NCBI GenBank assembly: GCA_021793405.1
Contig: JAJYSV010000023.1
Location: forward strand, 1-53,591
Origin: Acidobacteriota bacterium
GTDB taxonomy: Bacteria > Acidobacteriota > Terriglobia > Terriglobales > Acidobacteriaceae
DNA length: 53,591 nucleotides
Reading direction: 5' to 3'
Shown: positions 7,853-16,585 of the stretch, piece by piece
How positions within the stretch are numbered: position 1 is the stretch's first letter
Layout of the letters: each line of letters begins with the position of its first letter
Program-made: the position numbers and the translations under genes
The notes under the pieces: generated by a model
Told to the model about the DNA's origin: nothing
Databases searched by the model: none
What the model saw: the letters and a program-made list of their open reading frames with translations, nothing else

Positions 7853-9226
7853 TTATCGGTTTCTCGCGTGAGCCGTCAGCATCCAGTCCAGCGAATGTGC
7901 GGCTGTGGCTGGAATGAATGTCCTACGCGCGGATTTCGGAAGGTTCTGCGGGAATAGCGGATCGACGGTCGCCACGGCGCTGACATCGACGTCGGCAATT
8001 TTCGTATTCAAGGCCGCGTTCATACGATCTATGAAGATATTGGCCAGCAGGGCGTAACCGGTGTTGGTCGGATGAAGACCGTCAAGCGAGAAAAATCCAC
8101 CGAGGAACGCGAAGCTGGGCTGGATGCCATTGATTGTCGGCGGGGTGTTGTGAATCTGCGTCAGTGCCGTGTTCATATCGACCAGTGTTGCCCCCACCGC
8201 TTTCACCTGGTCCGCAATCGCGGTGTTGTATTGCTGGATCGTCTGCTGCACCGTGGCAACCTCCGCTGGACTCAGGAAGCCGCCGTCGTCCACCGGGCCA
8301 GCCTGTTTTCCAGCCAGAATGGCCTCAATTTCAGAGATGCCCGTGGCGTTGACCAGATCCGTTGCCTGAATGCCCAGCTCTGTGCTCAATTGCGCTACTG
8401 GAATTCCGCTCGACTGCGAGTATTCGGCCAGCAGTACGGAGCCGGGTGTGAGCGCCGCCACCAGCGTGATATCCGGGACATTCGCCACGATCAGGTTGGC
8501 GGTCGTATTCGTCTGCACGGCCTGCATCAACTGGGTAAATTCCGTGGCGAACTGCGCGGGCTGCGTCATGCTGGAGGGCATGCCGCTATGGACCGCCAGC
8601 AAAGCATCGTTCGAGCCGATCCATACGAAAAGAGTGGTCGGGCTTAGGTGCTCTGCCCACTGCAACTGCGTATACTGCTCCCCTAACGCCAAACCGGGGA
8701 ACCCCAACACCAGATCGGTGATGATGTCTTCATCCGTCGTCGGAATGGCGACTGGCTCCCGGTTGAGCAGGTCCGTTAACAGATGACCGGGAACTGCCAG
8801 ATCGGTAGCCTGGACCGTGACGTCGTCGCGGCCTGTGGTTACGCCCGAGGCCTGCTTCACGACGGCCGGTGGCCCAACGCTGACCAGTTGCAGGACCGCC
8901 GGAGCGCCTGGCGCGGCGATCAGTGGCAGCGCCAATTTGAATCCTGCCTGCTTTGCGATCAGGCTGGCATAGCCGTTCGGCTGCTGACTGTCGAGTAGTG
9001 ACCCATTCTGGAATCCTGCACTCAGCGAGTCGCCGATAAAAACCGTGTTGGTGAAGTTACCTGCGTTGGAGGAATGCGATCCGGTGGCAGGCTTGCTTGC
9101 GCCACCCACCAGATTGCAACCCGTGGCGAAAAGCAGCAGGGATGCGGACAATACGACGGCGGCGCAGAGTTCGGTACATCGCGCTATCGCGGCACGCGCG
9201 GAAACCGAAAAAATTGGGGTAGACAT
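7853..9226 (-). CDS. SGNH/GDSL-type hydrolase lipoprotein
   Basis: A predicted lipid-anchored esterase or lipase-like hydrolase of 457 residues. A hydrophobic signal ends in LLLFATGC with C37 as the likely lipidated cysteine. Block I is FIGDSLSAGF with nucleophile S67, block III is WIGSNDALL, and block V near the C-terminus is LDGLHPT with the Asp and His of the catalytic set. The stretch between blocks is longer than in minimal SGNH enzymes. ATG 9226 is chosen because GAGGTG stands just upstream; the open frame continues upstream to 9280 without support. It is divergent from the oxidoreductase gene. Substrate unknown. Confidence 0.8.
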   Translation of the reverse strand: MSTPIFSVSARAAIARCTELCAAVVLSASLLLFATGCNLVGGASKPATGSHSSNAGNFTNTVFIGDSLSAGFQNGSLLDSQQPNGYASLIAKQAGFKLALPLIAAPGAPAVLQLVSVGPPAVVKQASGVTTGRDDVTVQATDLAVPGHLLTDLLNREPVAIPTTDEDIITDLVLGFPGLALGEQYTQLQWAEHLSPTTLFVWIGSNDALLAVHSGMPSSMTQPAQFATEFTQLMQAVQTNTTANLIVANVPDITLVAALTPGSVLLAEYSQSSGIPVAQLSTELGIQATDLVNATGISEIEAILAGKQAGPVDDGGFLSPAEVATVQQTIQQYNTAIADQVKAVGATLVDMNTALTQIHNTPPTINGIQPSFAFLGGFFSLDGLHPTNTGYALLANIFIDRMNAALNTKIADVDVSAVATVDPLFPQNLPKSARRTFIPATAAHSLDWMLTAHARNR

Positions 9227-9366
9227 GAACACCTCGGTGTGGTGTTCTGTAGGATGCAAACCGATGCAGCGATGCTGCATGCGAGTCCGATCCTTGTCCG
9301 CCGCAACGTCGGGGGTGCAGCTCCACAGCGCTTCGAAACATGATATTTTCCTTCATGGGAGAGCTA

Positions 9367-10434
9367 ATGAGTCGTACGATTCGCGCTGGCGTAGTTGGAT
9401 TTGGACTTGGCGGAAGCATTTTTCATGCGCCGTTCTTACATGCCATTGACGGCTTCGAACTCGCGGCCATCCTGCAACCGCACGGAGACACGGCGGCGCA
9501 AGCGTATCGCAACGTCTCCATCGTGCGCACCATGGAGGAATTGCTGGCGCAGCCGAACCTCGAACTCATCGCCATCAGCACGCCGCCATCGACCCACTTC
9601 GAGCTGGCACGGCAAGCCCTGGAAGCCAATAAGCATGTTGTGATCGACAAACCCTTCGTCTCCACCAGTGACCAGGCACGCCAGCTGATCGAGTTGGCTC
9701 GCGCCCGAAAATTGATCCTCTCCGCCTACCAGAATCGCCGCTGGGATGGCGATTTCCTCACACTGAAAGGTTTGATCGCCGGAGGCGAGCTGGGCAGAAT
9801 TGTCAGCCTGGAGTCGCGTTTCGAACGCTACCATCCGGGCGTGCGCCCCAAGAAGTGGCAGGAGAAAAATCTTCCCGGCAACGGCATCTTGTACGATCTC
9901 GGGTCCCACCTCGCCGATCAGGCGCTGGTGCTGTTCGGCACGCCGGAGGCAATCTTCGCGGATGTACGCTACGACCGCGACATCACGGACATCAACGATG
10001 CCTTCACGATCTATCTGTTCTATCCGGGCGTGCGCGTCCTGTTGAAAGCAACCTTGCTCGCCCGTGCAGCCGGCCCTCGCTTCGTACTTCACGGAACGCT
10101 GGGATCGTATGTGAAGTACGGCGTTGACCCGCAGGAGCAGGCAATGAAGGACGGCATACTCCTGGGCGATCCGCATTGGGGAGAAGAGCCCGAATCCGCC
10201 TGGGGAACGCTGACCACCACGCGCGATGGTCAGATGATCGAACGGAAAGTGCCCACCTTGCCCGGCGATTATCGCCGCTATTACGAGAACGTGCGCGACG
10301 CGATTCTAAGCCTTGCGCCGCTGGCCGTGCCCGCCGAAGATGGCTGGCGCACCATGCGCCTGTTGGAGATGGCTCTCGAAAGCAGCGCGCAGCGCAGCGC
10401 AATTTCCTGCAACGCGCTGGACCAGTTACCCTGA
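9367..10434 (+). CDS. Gfo/Idh/MocA family NAD(P)-dependent oxidoreductase
   Basis: A cytosolic dehydrogenase of 355 residues, probably acting on a sugar or inositol. The N-terminal Rossmann fold has GVVGFGLGGSIFHAPF for dinucleotide binding. NKHVVIDKPF contains the conserved Lys-Pro pair of the family, and the C-terminal alpha/beta domain follows. The HAPF after the glycine loop is typical of the YdgJ-like branch (scyllo-inositol dehydrogenase-like), but the substrate cannot be read from sequence. ATG 9367 is preferred because GGGAGAG lies at the right spacing. No neighbouring sugar operon is present. Confidence 0.85.
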   Translation: MSRTIRAGVVGFGLGGSIFHAPFLHAIDGFELAAILQPHGDTAAQAYRNVSIVRTMEELLAQPNLELIAISTPPSTHFELARQALEANKHVVIDKPFVSTSDQARQLIELARARKLILSAYQNRRWDGDFLTLKGLIAGGELGRIVSLESRFERYHPGVRPKKWQEKNLPGNGILYDLGSHLADQALVLFGTPEAIFADVRYDRDITDINDAFTIYLFYPGVRVLLKATLLARAAGPRFVLHGTLGSYVKYGVDPQEQAMKDGILLGDPHWGEEPESAWGTLTTTRDGQMIERKVPTLPGDYRRYYENVRDAILSLAPLAVPAEDGWRTMRLLEMALESSAQRSAISCNALDQLP

Positions 10435-10452
10435 AGCGTCCTCGAAACTAGC

Positions 10453-10482
10453 ACCCGGCAGCGCGTGGAGCAACTGCCGGGT
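10453..10482. terminator. Hairpin between convergent genes
   Basis: ACCCGGCAG (10453-10461) and CTGCCGGGT (10474-10482) form a perfect 9-bp stem with a 12-nt loop between two convergent genes. There is no strong T-run on either side, so termination is inferred from position. Confidence 0.4.
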
Positions 10483-10505
10483 TGTAAAGGCTGCCGTCTA
10501 CATCA

Positions 10506-12074
10506 TCACTTCGCTGCGCCACCAGGCTGTCCGGAGGAATGGGTAGGCGCAGGTGCCTTGATTGCCAAGTACGTAAACGACTGCCCCGGCTCCAGAACAA
10601 GCAGGTGTGGAACCTGTGCGTCGATATGGACGATGGAGCCGGTTGTAATATGCTCCGCATGGCCTCCGGCGATACCACTTCCTCGCATCTCGCCATCGGC
10701 AACGGTGCGCGCATCGATCAGTTTCCCTCCGCTGACCAAAGTGGCGTCTCCGGCGATCACAACATAAATGTCGCACCAATCGCGGTGCTGCTCAGCGTCG
10801 CCGGTCTTCACCCGCGTAGTCAATCCGATCCCATGCGTGCCATAACGACCAATCGACTGGCCTGCAGCCCCATCGTTTCGCTTGGCTGCCTCCGCCTGGG
10901 TTGCTAACGTCCACATATCTATCTGATACGGGGAGATCGTTTCTGCAATGGGCAAAGGTGCCAGCGCGACGGTACCCAGTTCGCGAAAGTTCGACACGCG
11001 GGAAAAGATCAGGTAATTGGCATCGTGGTAGGAGTGTGCTCCGCCTTCCCCATCGTCATACGCTGTCCGCACCGCAGCGATCAGGTCGTCCCCATCAAAC
11101 TGCCAGTCCACATACTGGAATCCGTAATGCAATGGGTCCGGATGTTGGATAAGGATGGCCCGTGGGGTCCAGTGAATCAGGTCCGGCGAACTGATGACAG
11201 CCAGCGTGTTGCGCACATGTCCGGGTAAGCTCACGCTCAGCGACTCCCCACGGAGTGCTGGATTCACCAGAGACCAGTAGAGTTTCGTCTTCGGATCGAA
11301 ACGAATGGTGAACTTTTTCGATCCGCCGGGAAAGTCGATAAAACGGTCGAATTTCAGTTCTTTGCCGCTGAGCCGCAGAATGGCGACGCGCTCCCGCTGG
11401 TCGACACGCAGTATATCGACAATCGATCCGTCCGGCGCCACGACCGCGTTGCCCTCTTCCACCGAGATTGCCCCTTGTGCATCCTTGTCAACGGGGACGC
11501 GATTCGAGAAACTCCAGCTACTCGCCTTCGTCAGGTCGCTGTTGACGGAAGCCCACATGAGGAATGCCTCGCGAACCCGCGGAGCAGGAGGATGGTACTC
11601 GAAAGCGCGATAGATGACGCCGTCTTTGATCGCCATCGGGACCGGAGCTGTAAGATATCCTCTGTCTTCCGTCAGATAGTGGGCATCGCTCCAGTTTTGC
11701 CCATTGTCATCGGAGGTGCGAATGACAATGCGGCCGTACTCCGCAGTGGTCCCCATCAGATAGACGCGGTTCTTCAGCACAAACAGATTCGACCAGAACT
11801 GGTCGCGGAATGAGGAGATTTGCTTCCACGTTGCGCCACGGTCGTGCGAGACAAAGACTTTGGTCTCTGCGGAGGTTCTGCTGCCCGACTTAGGCCCGAA
11901 CAGGTCATGCGTGGCAAGGTAGTCGCCGTTGCCAAGCTTCACGATGGAGGGCGACCCAATGTACTGCTGCGTCGCCGCCGGCTGATGGTCGATTACGACG
12001 CCGGGCACGCTGGCCGCACCGGCCACAGAAGAAAACACAAGTGCAAGAGTCAAAGATGCAAGGAATCTGGCCAT
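10506..12074 (-). CDS. Exported sialidase-like beta-propeller fused to a C-terminal cupin domain
   Basis: A 522-residue exported protein with a signal peptide at its start (cleavage near VAGAA). Residues up to about 400 look like a sialidase-type six-bladed propeller: Asp-box repeats SHDRGATW and SDDNGQNW, a GSPSIVKL first blade and SSPDLIHW later. From about residue 425 the sequence changes to a cupin-like beta barrel: DWCDIYVVIAGDATLVSGG, then GGHAEHITTGSIVHIDA with candidate metal-binding His residues, and VPHLLVLEPGQSFTYL. The propeller may bind or cut a glycan; the cupin may bind or convert the released sugar. ATG 12074 follows AAAGG. I do not know a characterised protein with this order. 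Convergent with the oxidoreductase gene. Confidence 0.75.
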   Translation of the reverse strand: MARFLASLTLALVFSSVAGAASVPGVVIDHQPAATQQYIGSPSIVKLGNGDYLATHDLFGPKSGSRTSAETKVFVSHDRGATWKQISSFRDQFWSNLFVLKNRVYLMGTTAEYGRIVIRTSDDNGQNWSDAHYLTEDRGYLTAPVPMAIKDGVIYRAFEYHPPAPRVREAFLMWASVNSDLTKASSWSFSNRVPVDKDAQGAISVEEGNAVVAPDGSIVDILRVDQRERVAILRLSGKELKFDRFIDFPGGSKKFTIRFDPKTKLYWSLVNPALRGESLSVSLPGHVRNTLAVISSPDLIHWTPRAILIQHPDPLHYGFQYVDWQFDGDDLIAAVRTAYDDGEGGAHSYHDANYLIFSRVSNFRELGTVALAPLPIAETISPYQIDMWTLATQAEAAKRNDGAAGQSIGRYGTHGIGLTTRVKTGDAEQHRDWCDIYVVIAGDATLVSGGKLIDARTVADGEMRGSGIAGGHAEHITTGSIVHIDAQVPHLLVLEPGQSFTYLAIKAPAPTHSSGQPGGAAK

Positions 12075-12277
12075 GGAACAAGCCTTTCAAAAATATGGAA
12101 TGGCTTCGGGAACGAAGTCGCAACCGCAGAGAGGAGGAAGAATCAGAACGTACCGCCATCCTGGAGCATACGGCCCGACGCCGAAATAATCTATCCGAAA
12201 CTTGTGCAGACTATGCTTCGGCGATTTCTGTCTTCCGTTTGCCTGCCGAAGTTACTTGTACAGAATGTTGCTCCGCC

Positions 12278-12820
12278 TTAGCCGTTCTTCTGCATCGCGT
12301 GAATCGCATCCAGCACTTCCGCGCTGTGGTGATGCGGATCGACGCCAATCCATTCCTTCACGATCTTGCCTTCCGGGTTGATCAGGAACGTATTGCGATT
12401 TGCCATCATGCCCATCATGCCCAGCGAGCCGTACTCGGCGACCACTTTCTTGTTGGAGTCGGCCAGCAGCTTGAAGTGCAGTCCATCTTTCGCGCAAAAT
12501 TCCTGATGGCTTTTCACCGAATCCACGCTAACGCCCAGTACGACGGCGTTCACTGCGTCAAACTTTCCCATGTCCGCTTGGAAACCGCGGGCCTCAATCG
12601 TGCAGCCGGAGGTCATGTCCTTGGGATAAAAATAAAGGACCACCCACTTGCCGCGATACTGATGCAGACTGATGTTGGTGCCTTCCTGCGAAGGCAGAGT
12701 GAAGCCGGGGGCCATTTGCCCCACTTGCGGGATGGACTGGGAGTCAGCGAACATGCGCACTCCCAGAAACAGAACGACGGCGGCCAGCAATACTCCTAAG
12801 ATCGTACGGGTGAAGTTCAT
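12278..12820 (-). CDS. Membrane-anchored peroxiredoxin (Bcp/AhpC-TSA family)
   Basis: A thiol peroxidase of 180 residues that would reduce hydroperoxides. An N-terminal membrane segment (about 6-23) should place the enzyme in the periplasm. The active-site segment is YPKDMTSGCTIEARG, with peroxidatic C73 and the conserved Thr at 70. The resolving Cys found five residues later in typical Bcp proteins is Arg here (R78); C109 in QEFCAKDG is the only other candidate. GGGAGAT precedes the ATG. It stands alone between two same-strand genes, with a 200-base gap upstream in which I see no gene. Confidence 0.85.
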   Translation of the reverse strand: MNFTRTILGVLLAAVVLFLGVRMFADSQSIPQVGQMAPGFTLPSQEGTNISLHQYRGKWVVLYFYPKDMTSGCTIEARGFQADMGKFDAVNAVVLGVSVDSVKSHQEFCAKDGLHFKLLADSNKKVVAEYGSLGMMGMMANRNTFLINPEGKIVKEWIGVDPHHHSAEVLDAIHAMQKNG

Positions 12821-12896
12821 AGCGGCAATCTCCCGGCCTGATTATACGAGAGCGACTACAGCCGTGGCTGCCAACTTATTTCGGCTTGTGGCTCCA

Positions 12897-13823
12897 TCAA
12901 TCCTGGCGCGGATGGGACAGAGCCGAGGAGCCGGCATCGGCCACTATGGCGATTCCAGCCCGGTCGGCGGCCGCGGTCACTGCCGCCAGATCGAAAATAA
13001 GTGTTCGCCCGGCCTCCATGGCCAGGCAGGTCGCGCCCGCCTGCTGCATCGCCGTCACCGTGCCCGTCCCGATGACGGGCACATCGAAACGCATATCCTG
13101 CTTCGGCTTGGCCACCTTCACCACGGTCAGCGAACGCTCCAGCGTGGACGCCTCGCCTGCCGTTCCCGTTGATCCCAGGATCGTTCCTGCGCGCAGGATG
13201 GTCGCATCCGTGCCTTCCATCGCTTCCACGGCCACGCAGGCCCGCGCTGCGATCACCACCGTCTGGCCGATATCGTAGGCCGCCAGCGCCAGCGCGACCT
13301 CGCGCCCATAAGCAATATCGCGCTGCTCTCTCTCGTTGGGACCACGCGCCGTCAGGACCCCGGGACGCGCCAGCAACGGCTCCAGAAATATCGTCGAGGA
13401 GATCAGCTCAATCCCTTCTTCGTGGAGCACGTTCGCGATCGCGCCCAGCAATCCATCGGTATTGCGGCTGCCAAGCGAAAGCAGCAGCTTAGCCAGCTTC
13501 CAGTCGGGCCGAATACTGGAAAAGATCTGTCTATGTTTCACCTGCCCGGCCATCACCACCTGGGTCACGCCCTCGCGATGAAACATTTCAATCAGACGCG
13601 ACAACTCCCCGAGTGACAGCCAATGGACCCGCACGCCGGAGTCTTGCGCGGCCCGCATATCGATCTCCGCGTCCGTCTCTTCCCGAATCGCTGCAACGAT
13701 CACCTCGGTGCCATGGGAGCGAGCCGCGTCGAGCAGCAGAAACGGAAACCGCCCGCTCCCCGCAATCAGTCCCAGCTTCCCCGGTGCGGGTATGCGAGCA
13801 TCGCGATTGGAAGGCGTGGACAT
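12897..13823 (-). CDS. lpxI: LpxI-type UDP-2,3-diacylglucosamine pyrophosphatase
   Basis: This 308-residue protein belongs to the DUF1009/LpxI family, which hydrolyses UDP-2,3-diacylglucosamine to lipid X and UMP in place of LpxH. The N-terminus GKLGLIAGSGRFPFLL and the C-terminal domain with GTGTVTAMQQAGATCLAMEA and AGIAIVADAGSS are typical. It lies 18 bases after lpxA on the same strand, in the order fabZ-lpxA-lpxI. That context supports the lipid A role. No clear ribosome-binding site precedes the ATG, so coupling to lpxA translation is possible. Confidence 0.9.
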   Translation of the reverse strand: MSTPSNRDARIPAPGKLGLIAGSGRFPFLLLDAARSHGTEVIVAAIREETDAEIDMRAAQDSGVRVHWLSLGELSRLIEMFHREGVTQVVMAGQVKHRQIFSSIRPDWKLAKLLLSLGSRNTDGLLGAIANVLHEEGIELISSTIFLEPLLARPGVLTARGPNEREQRDIAYGREVALALAAYDIGQTVVIAARACVAVEAMEGTDATILRAGTILGSTGTAGEASTLERSLTVVKVAKPKQDMRFDVPVIGTGTVTAMQQAGATCLAMEAGRTLIFDLAAVTAAADRAGIAIVADAGSSALSHPRQD

Positions 13824-13841
13824 GTTCGAGTAGAGGACCGT

Positions 13842-14636
13842 TTACTTGATGATGCCGCGCGTGGAGCTTTCAATGAAGTCAATCAAATATGCGACTTCTT
13901 CGCTGCCGATTTTCTCCGCCTTCAATTTTTCCAGCGCCTGCGTCGTGTTTAACTTCGCCGCCAGCAGCGTTCGGTAGGCGCGATGCAAACTGCGCAATTG
14001 CTCCGCTGAAAATCCCCGCCGTTCCAGGCCCACTTTATTCAGGCTGAACGCGTGCGATTCCCGTTTCGCCGACGTGAGGGAAAACGGCAGCACGTCCTGC
14101 GTGATGGTTGTACCGCCGCCGATAAATGCGTACCGCCCAATCCGGCAAAACTGATGCACTGGGCACAGTGCGCCCACCGTGGCATAATCCTCGATGATTA
14201 CGTGGCCGGCCAGCGTCGCGGCATTGGCCAGGATGCAGTGGTTGCCGATCCGGCTGTCATGGCCGATGTGCGTATACGCCATGATCAGGCAATCGTCGCC
14301 GAGGCGCGTGGTGCCGCCCCCGCCGGCCGTTCCCCGCGAGATGGTGACATATTCGCGAATCACGTTGCGGTCGCCAATTTCCAGCCGCGTCGGTTCGCCT
14401 TGATACTTCAAATCCTGCGGAGCGACGCCGATCGCCGCAAAGGAAAAGATCCGATTTCCCTTGCCAAGCCGCGTACGCCCATCCAGCACGACATGCGACA
14501 CCAGTTCGCAGTCCTCACCGAGTTCCACATCTGGGCCGACGATAGAAAACGCGCCAATGCGACAACCCGCGCCAATGGTCGCCGTCTCTGCAACGATGGC
14601 CGACGGGTGAACCACCGCGGTTGGATGAATGCTCAC
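13842..14636 (-). CDS. lpxA: UDP-N-acetylglucosamine O-acyltransferase LpxA
   Basis: The first enzyme of lipid A synthesis, transferring a 3-hydroxyacyl chain from ACP to UDP-GlcNAc. The protein has 264 residues, the usual length. It begins with hexapeptide repeats (IHPTAVVHPSAIVAETATIG), which form the left-handed beta helix. The catalytic segment is MAYTHIGHD with H126 matching the E. coli catalytic His125. A helical C-terminal domain with SLNKVGLERRGFS follows. Its ATG overlaps the fabZ stop by four bases (ATGA), so the two are probably translationally coupled. Confidence 0.96.
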   Translation of the reverse strand: MSIHPTAVVHPSAIVAETATIGAGCRIGAFSIVGPDVELGEDCELVSHVVLDGRTRLGKGNRIFSFAAIGVAPQDLKYQGEPTRLEIGDRNVIREYVTISRGTAGGGGTTRLGDDCLIMAYTHIGHDSRIGNHCILANAATLAGHVIIEDYATVGALCPVHQFCRIGRYAFIGGGTTITQDVLPFSLTSAKRESHAFSLNKVGLERRGFSAEQLRSLHRAYRTLLAAKLNTTQALEKLKAEKIGSEEVAYLIDFIESSTRGIIK

Positions 14637-15184
14637 GCCTCGACAACGGCCTCTTGAGGAGTGTTCGCCGGAGTCGGGCTGTCATCCTTTGCTTTGCTGG
14701 GCCGCCGGCGAGGAACAATCTGGCACATCACGATCGACTCGCAGACCAGCTTGTCGCCGACATATACATTGCCCTGCATACGCACGGCGCGCGGACGCCA
14801 GTTCACCACCTCGACCACAATCCGCGCCTGGTCGCCGGGCACCACGGGACGTCGAAACCGCGCGTTCTCGATCCCGGTAAACAGAACCAGCTTCTCATGC
14901 CGGTCCGGGAACTCGGTCAGCAGCAGCGCGCCGCCCGCCTGCGCAATGGCCTCAATCATCAGCACGCCGGGCATGATCGGGAAATTCGGAAAATGCCCCT
15001 GAAAATATGGCTCGTTGGCAGTCACGTTCTTGATGGCAACAATGCGCTTCTTGCGCTCAATCTCGATCACACGGTCGATCAGCAAAAAGGGGTAACGGTG
15101 TGGAAGGATCTCCATGATCTCGACGATGTCGAGCGGCGCCTTCAACCAGGGTTCTTCGGGAATTGCGTTCTCGTTGTTTTCCAT
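14633..15184 (-). CDS. fabZ: 3-hydroxyacyl-ACP dehydratase FabZ
   Basis: FabZ dehydrates 3-hydroxyacyl-ACP in fatty acid elongation and competes with LpxA for the same substrate. The protein has 183 residues with a hot-dog fold: LPHRYPFLLIDRV, then GHFPNFPIMPG with catalytic H64, and E78 in IEAIAQ. About 20 extra residues at the N-terminus and a polar tail of about 25 residues at the C-terminus make it longer than the usual 150. It is first in the fabZ-lpxA-lpxI group. Confidence 0.95.
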   Translation of the reverse strand: MENNENAIPEEPWLKAPLDIVEIMEILPHRYPFLLIDRVIEIERKKRIVAIKNVTANEPYFQGHFPNFPIMPGVLMIEAIAQAGGALLLTEFPDRHEKLVLFTGIENARFRRPVVPGDQARIVVEVVNWRPRAVRMQGNVYVGDKLVCESIVMCQIVPRRRPSKAKDDSPTPANTPQEAVVEA

Positions 15185-15229
15185 AGCTGCCCAGCCGATT
15201 ATAAAACGCTAGAGGTACATCGCCGATTT

Positions 15230-15736
15230 CTATGAGGGAACTTCTTTCTCGTAGCGGCCTTTCAACTCCCGGTAACGGTCTGCGCGCGCGCTCCCCGTCA
15301 GGTGGTCTTCCAGGTGATCGAGAAAGGCGTGCCAACCCGCGCCCATCCCCGCCAGCAGCTCCGGACGCACCCCAATGTGGGAAAAGCGCAGTGTGGTTTT
15401 GGTGCTATCCCCCTCCAGGTTCCACTTCACCAGAGAATCCCCCCATGTGTAGATGAGGAGATTGGGCGCTTCCACATTGCAAACAACTCCATCGAGAGAG
15501 CCCTGCGAAGAGAAGTCGATATGAATGGTGCCGCCGGCCCGTAGCTCCAGTCGGGTCGCGAACCTCATCCACGCCGTGATCTCATGCTCATCCGAGATTG
15601 CCGTCCATACCCGCTCCAAACCCAGCGCGTAGTCGCGTTCCCAATCGAGCCGATAAATGGTCTCAACATTCGCAATCGCGTCGTTGCCGCTCCGATCTTT
15701 CATCGGATCGTTCTCGCGCACAGCGTCCTTACTCAT
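15230..15736 (-). CDS. SRPBCC (AHSA1-like) domain protein
   Basis: A 168-residue protein of the START/Bet v1-like superfamily, close to the activator-of-Hsp90 (AHSA1) type. Typical elements are ERVWTAISDEHEITAWM near the start, GTIHIDF and LIYTW strands in the middle, and AGWHAFLDHLEDHLTG in the final helix. Such proteins bind small hydrophobic ligands, but the ligand here is unknown. GGAGGAACG directly upstream supports ATG 15736. It is on the same strand as the fabZ group and about 45 bases upstream of it. Confidence 0.8.
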   Translation of the reverse strand: MSKDAVRENDPMKDRSGNDAIANVETIYRLDWERDYALGLERVWTAISDEHEITAWMRFATRLELRAGGTIHIDFSSQGSLDGVVCNVEAPNLLIYTWGDSLVKWNLEGDSTKTTLRFSHIGVRPELLAGMGAGWHAFLDHLEDHLTGSARADRYRELKGRYEKEVPS

Positions 15737-15757
15737 CGTTCCTCCATCAGGCAGCCA

Positions 15758-16585
15758 TTATTTGAAATGCGCGGCGGCGCGGTCGGGGTCAAACAGACCG
15801 TCCTTCAATACGACGTTGTATTCGACGCCGAGCAAATAACTCTGCCGTACGATTTCACTATTGTGCGTCCGCGTCACTGTAAAGGGTGTCGCGATATTGT
15901 CGATCCTTTGATAATTGTCGTACTCGACGGCATCCAGGTTTTTGTCGTGGAAGTGAGGGTCGCGCCACGTGAAACTCAGCCGCAATGGAAGATGGCTATC
16001 CGTGTCGACTTCCAGCGTGACCGCCTCGTTCGCAGCATTCATCAGCGTAATCTTCTCGGCCAGATGCCGTTCCACCTGCGACTGCCCTTGATCCATCAGA
16101 ACCGTCGCCGGATTCCGGTACCAATCCCCAAGTACTGTCCGGAGCGAATACTTCCGCCAGCGCAGATAGTCATCCAGACGTTCTGCTGGCAGCTCCTTCC
16201 TGCCCTTGTACGTGATCTCCCAGCCGCCGGTCCCGGAAAAAATCTGCACCACGCGCCCCTTCTCCAAATCGATGCGCTCCTTATCGGGAAGCTGGCGAGT
16301 AATCGTCGCCTCTGCAACGTTACCCGTCGGAGTTCCCTGAAAGAACGACGCGACGCGGACTTGGCTGCGGCTCGTACGAAGATCGAGCCATGCCTGCCCT
16401 CCCAGCGCCTGGATGGTCGCTGCCAGCGTCGCACGGGCCTTTTGCTGGTTCGCCTGCGCCATCGCGTCCGTCGCCTGAGCCGCCAGCAAAGAAGGCCACA
16501 GCAGGCAAAGCAGCGCCAGCCCTAGCCTTCCCAGTCTCCACAGTGACGCCACATTAGCCGACCAGGACCGATCCGCCATTGACAT
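15758..16585 (-). CDS. Exported protein, possibly outer-membrane lipoprotein-sorting-like
   Basis: A secreted protein of 275 residues whose family I cannot name with certainty. It has a signal peptide (core LGLALLCLLWPSLLAAQ), a helix with QQKARATLAATIQALGG, and then mainly beta strands with conserved-looking segments (GRVVQIFSGTGGWEITYKG, LPLRLSFTW). That pattern resembles LolA/LolB-like or zinc-protease-associated outer-membrane proteins of acidobacteria. ATG 16585 lies inside the end of the SDR gene and is preceded by GAGAGG at six bases; a GTG at 16552, just after the SDR stop, is the alternative. The 32-base overlap suggests coupling with the SDR gene. The frame upstream to 16762 is a shadow. 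Confidence 0.65.
   Translation of the reverse strand: MSMADRSWSANVASLWRLGRLGLALLCLLWPSLLAAQATDAMAQANQQKARATLAATIQALGGQAWLDLRTSRSQVRVASFFQGTPTGNVAEATITRQLPDKERIDLEKGRVVQIFSGTGGWEITYKGRKELPAERLDDYLRWRKYSLRTVLGDWYRNPATVLMDQGQSQVERHLAEKITLMNAANEAVTLEVDTDSHLPLRLSFTWRDPHFHDKNLDAVEYDNYQRIDNIATPFTVTRTHNSEIVRQSYLLGVEYNVVLKDGLFDPDRAAAHFK

Noticed and set aside
15584-16525. Open frame of 313 codons on the plus strand
   Set aside because: Antisense to the SRPBCC and exported-protein genes; Arg/Gln-rich shadow composition.
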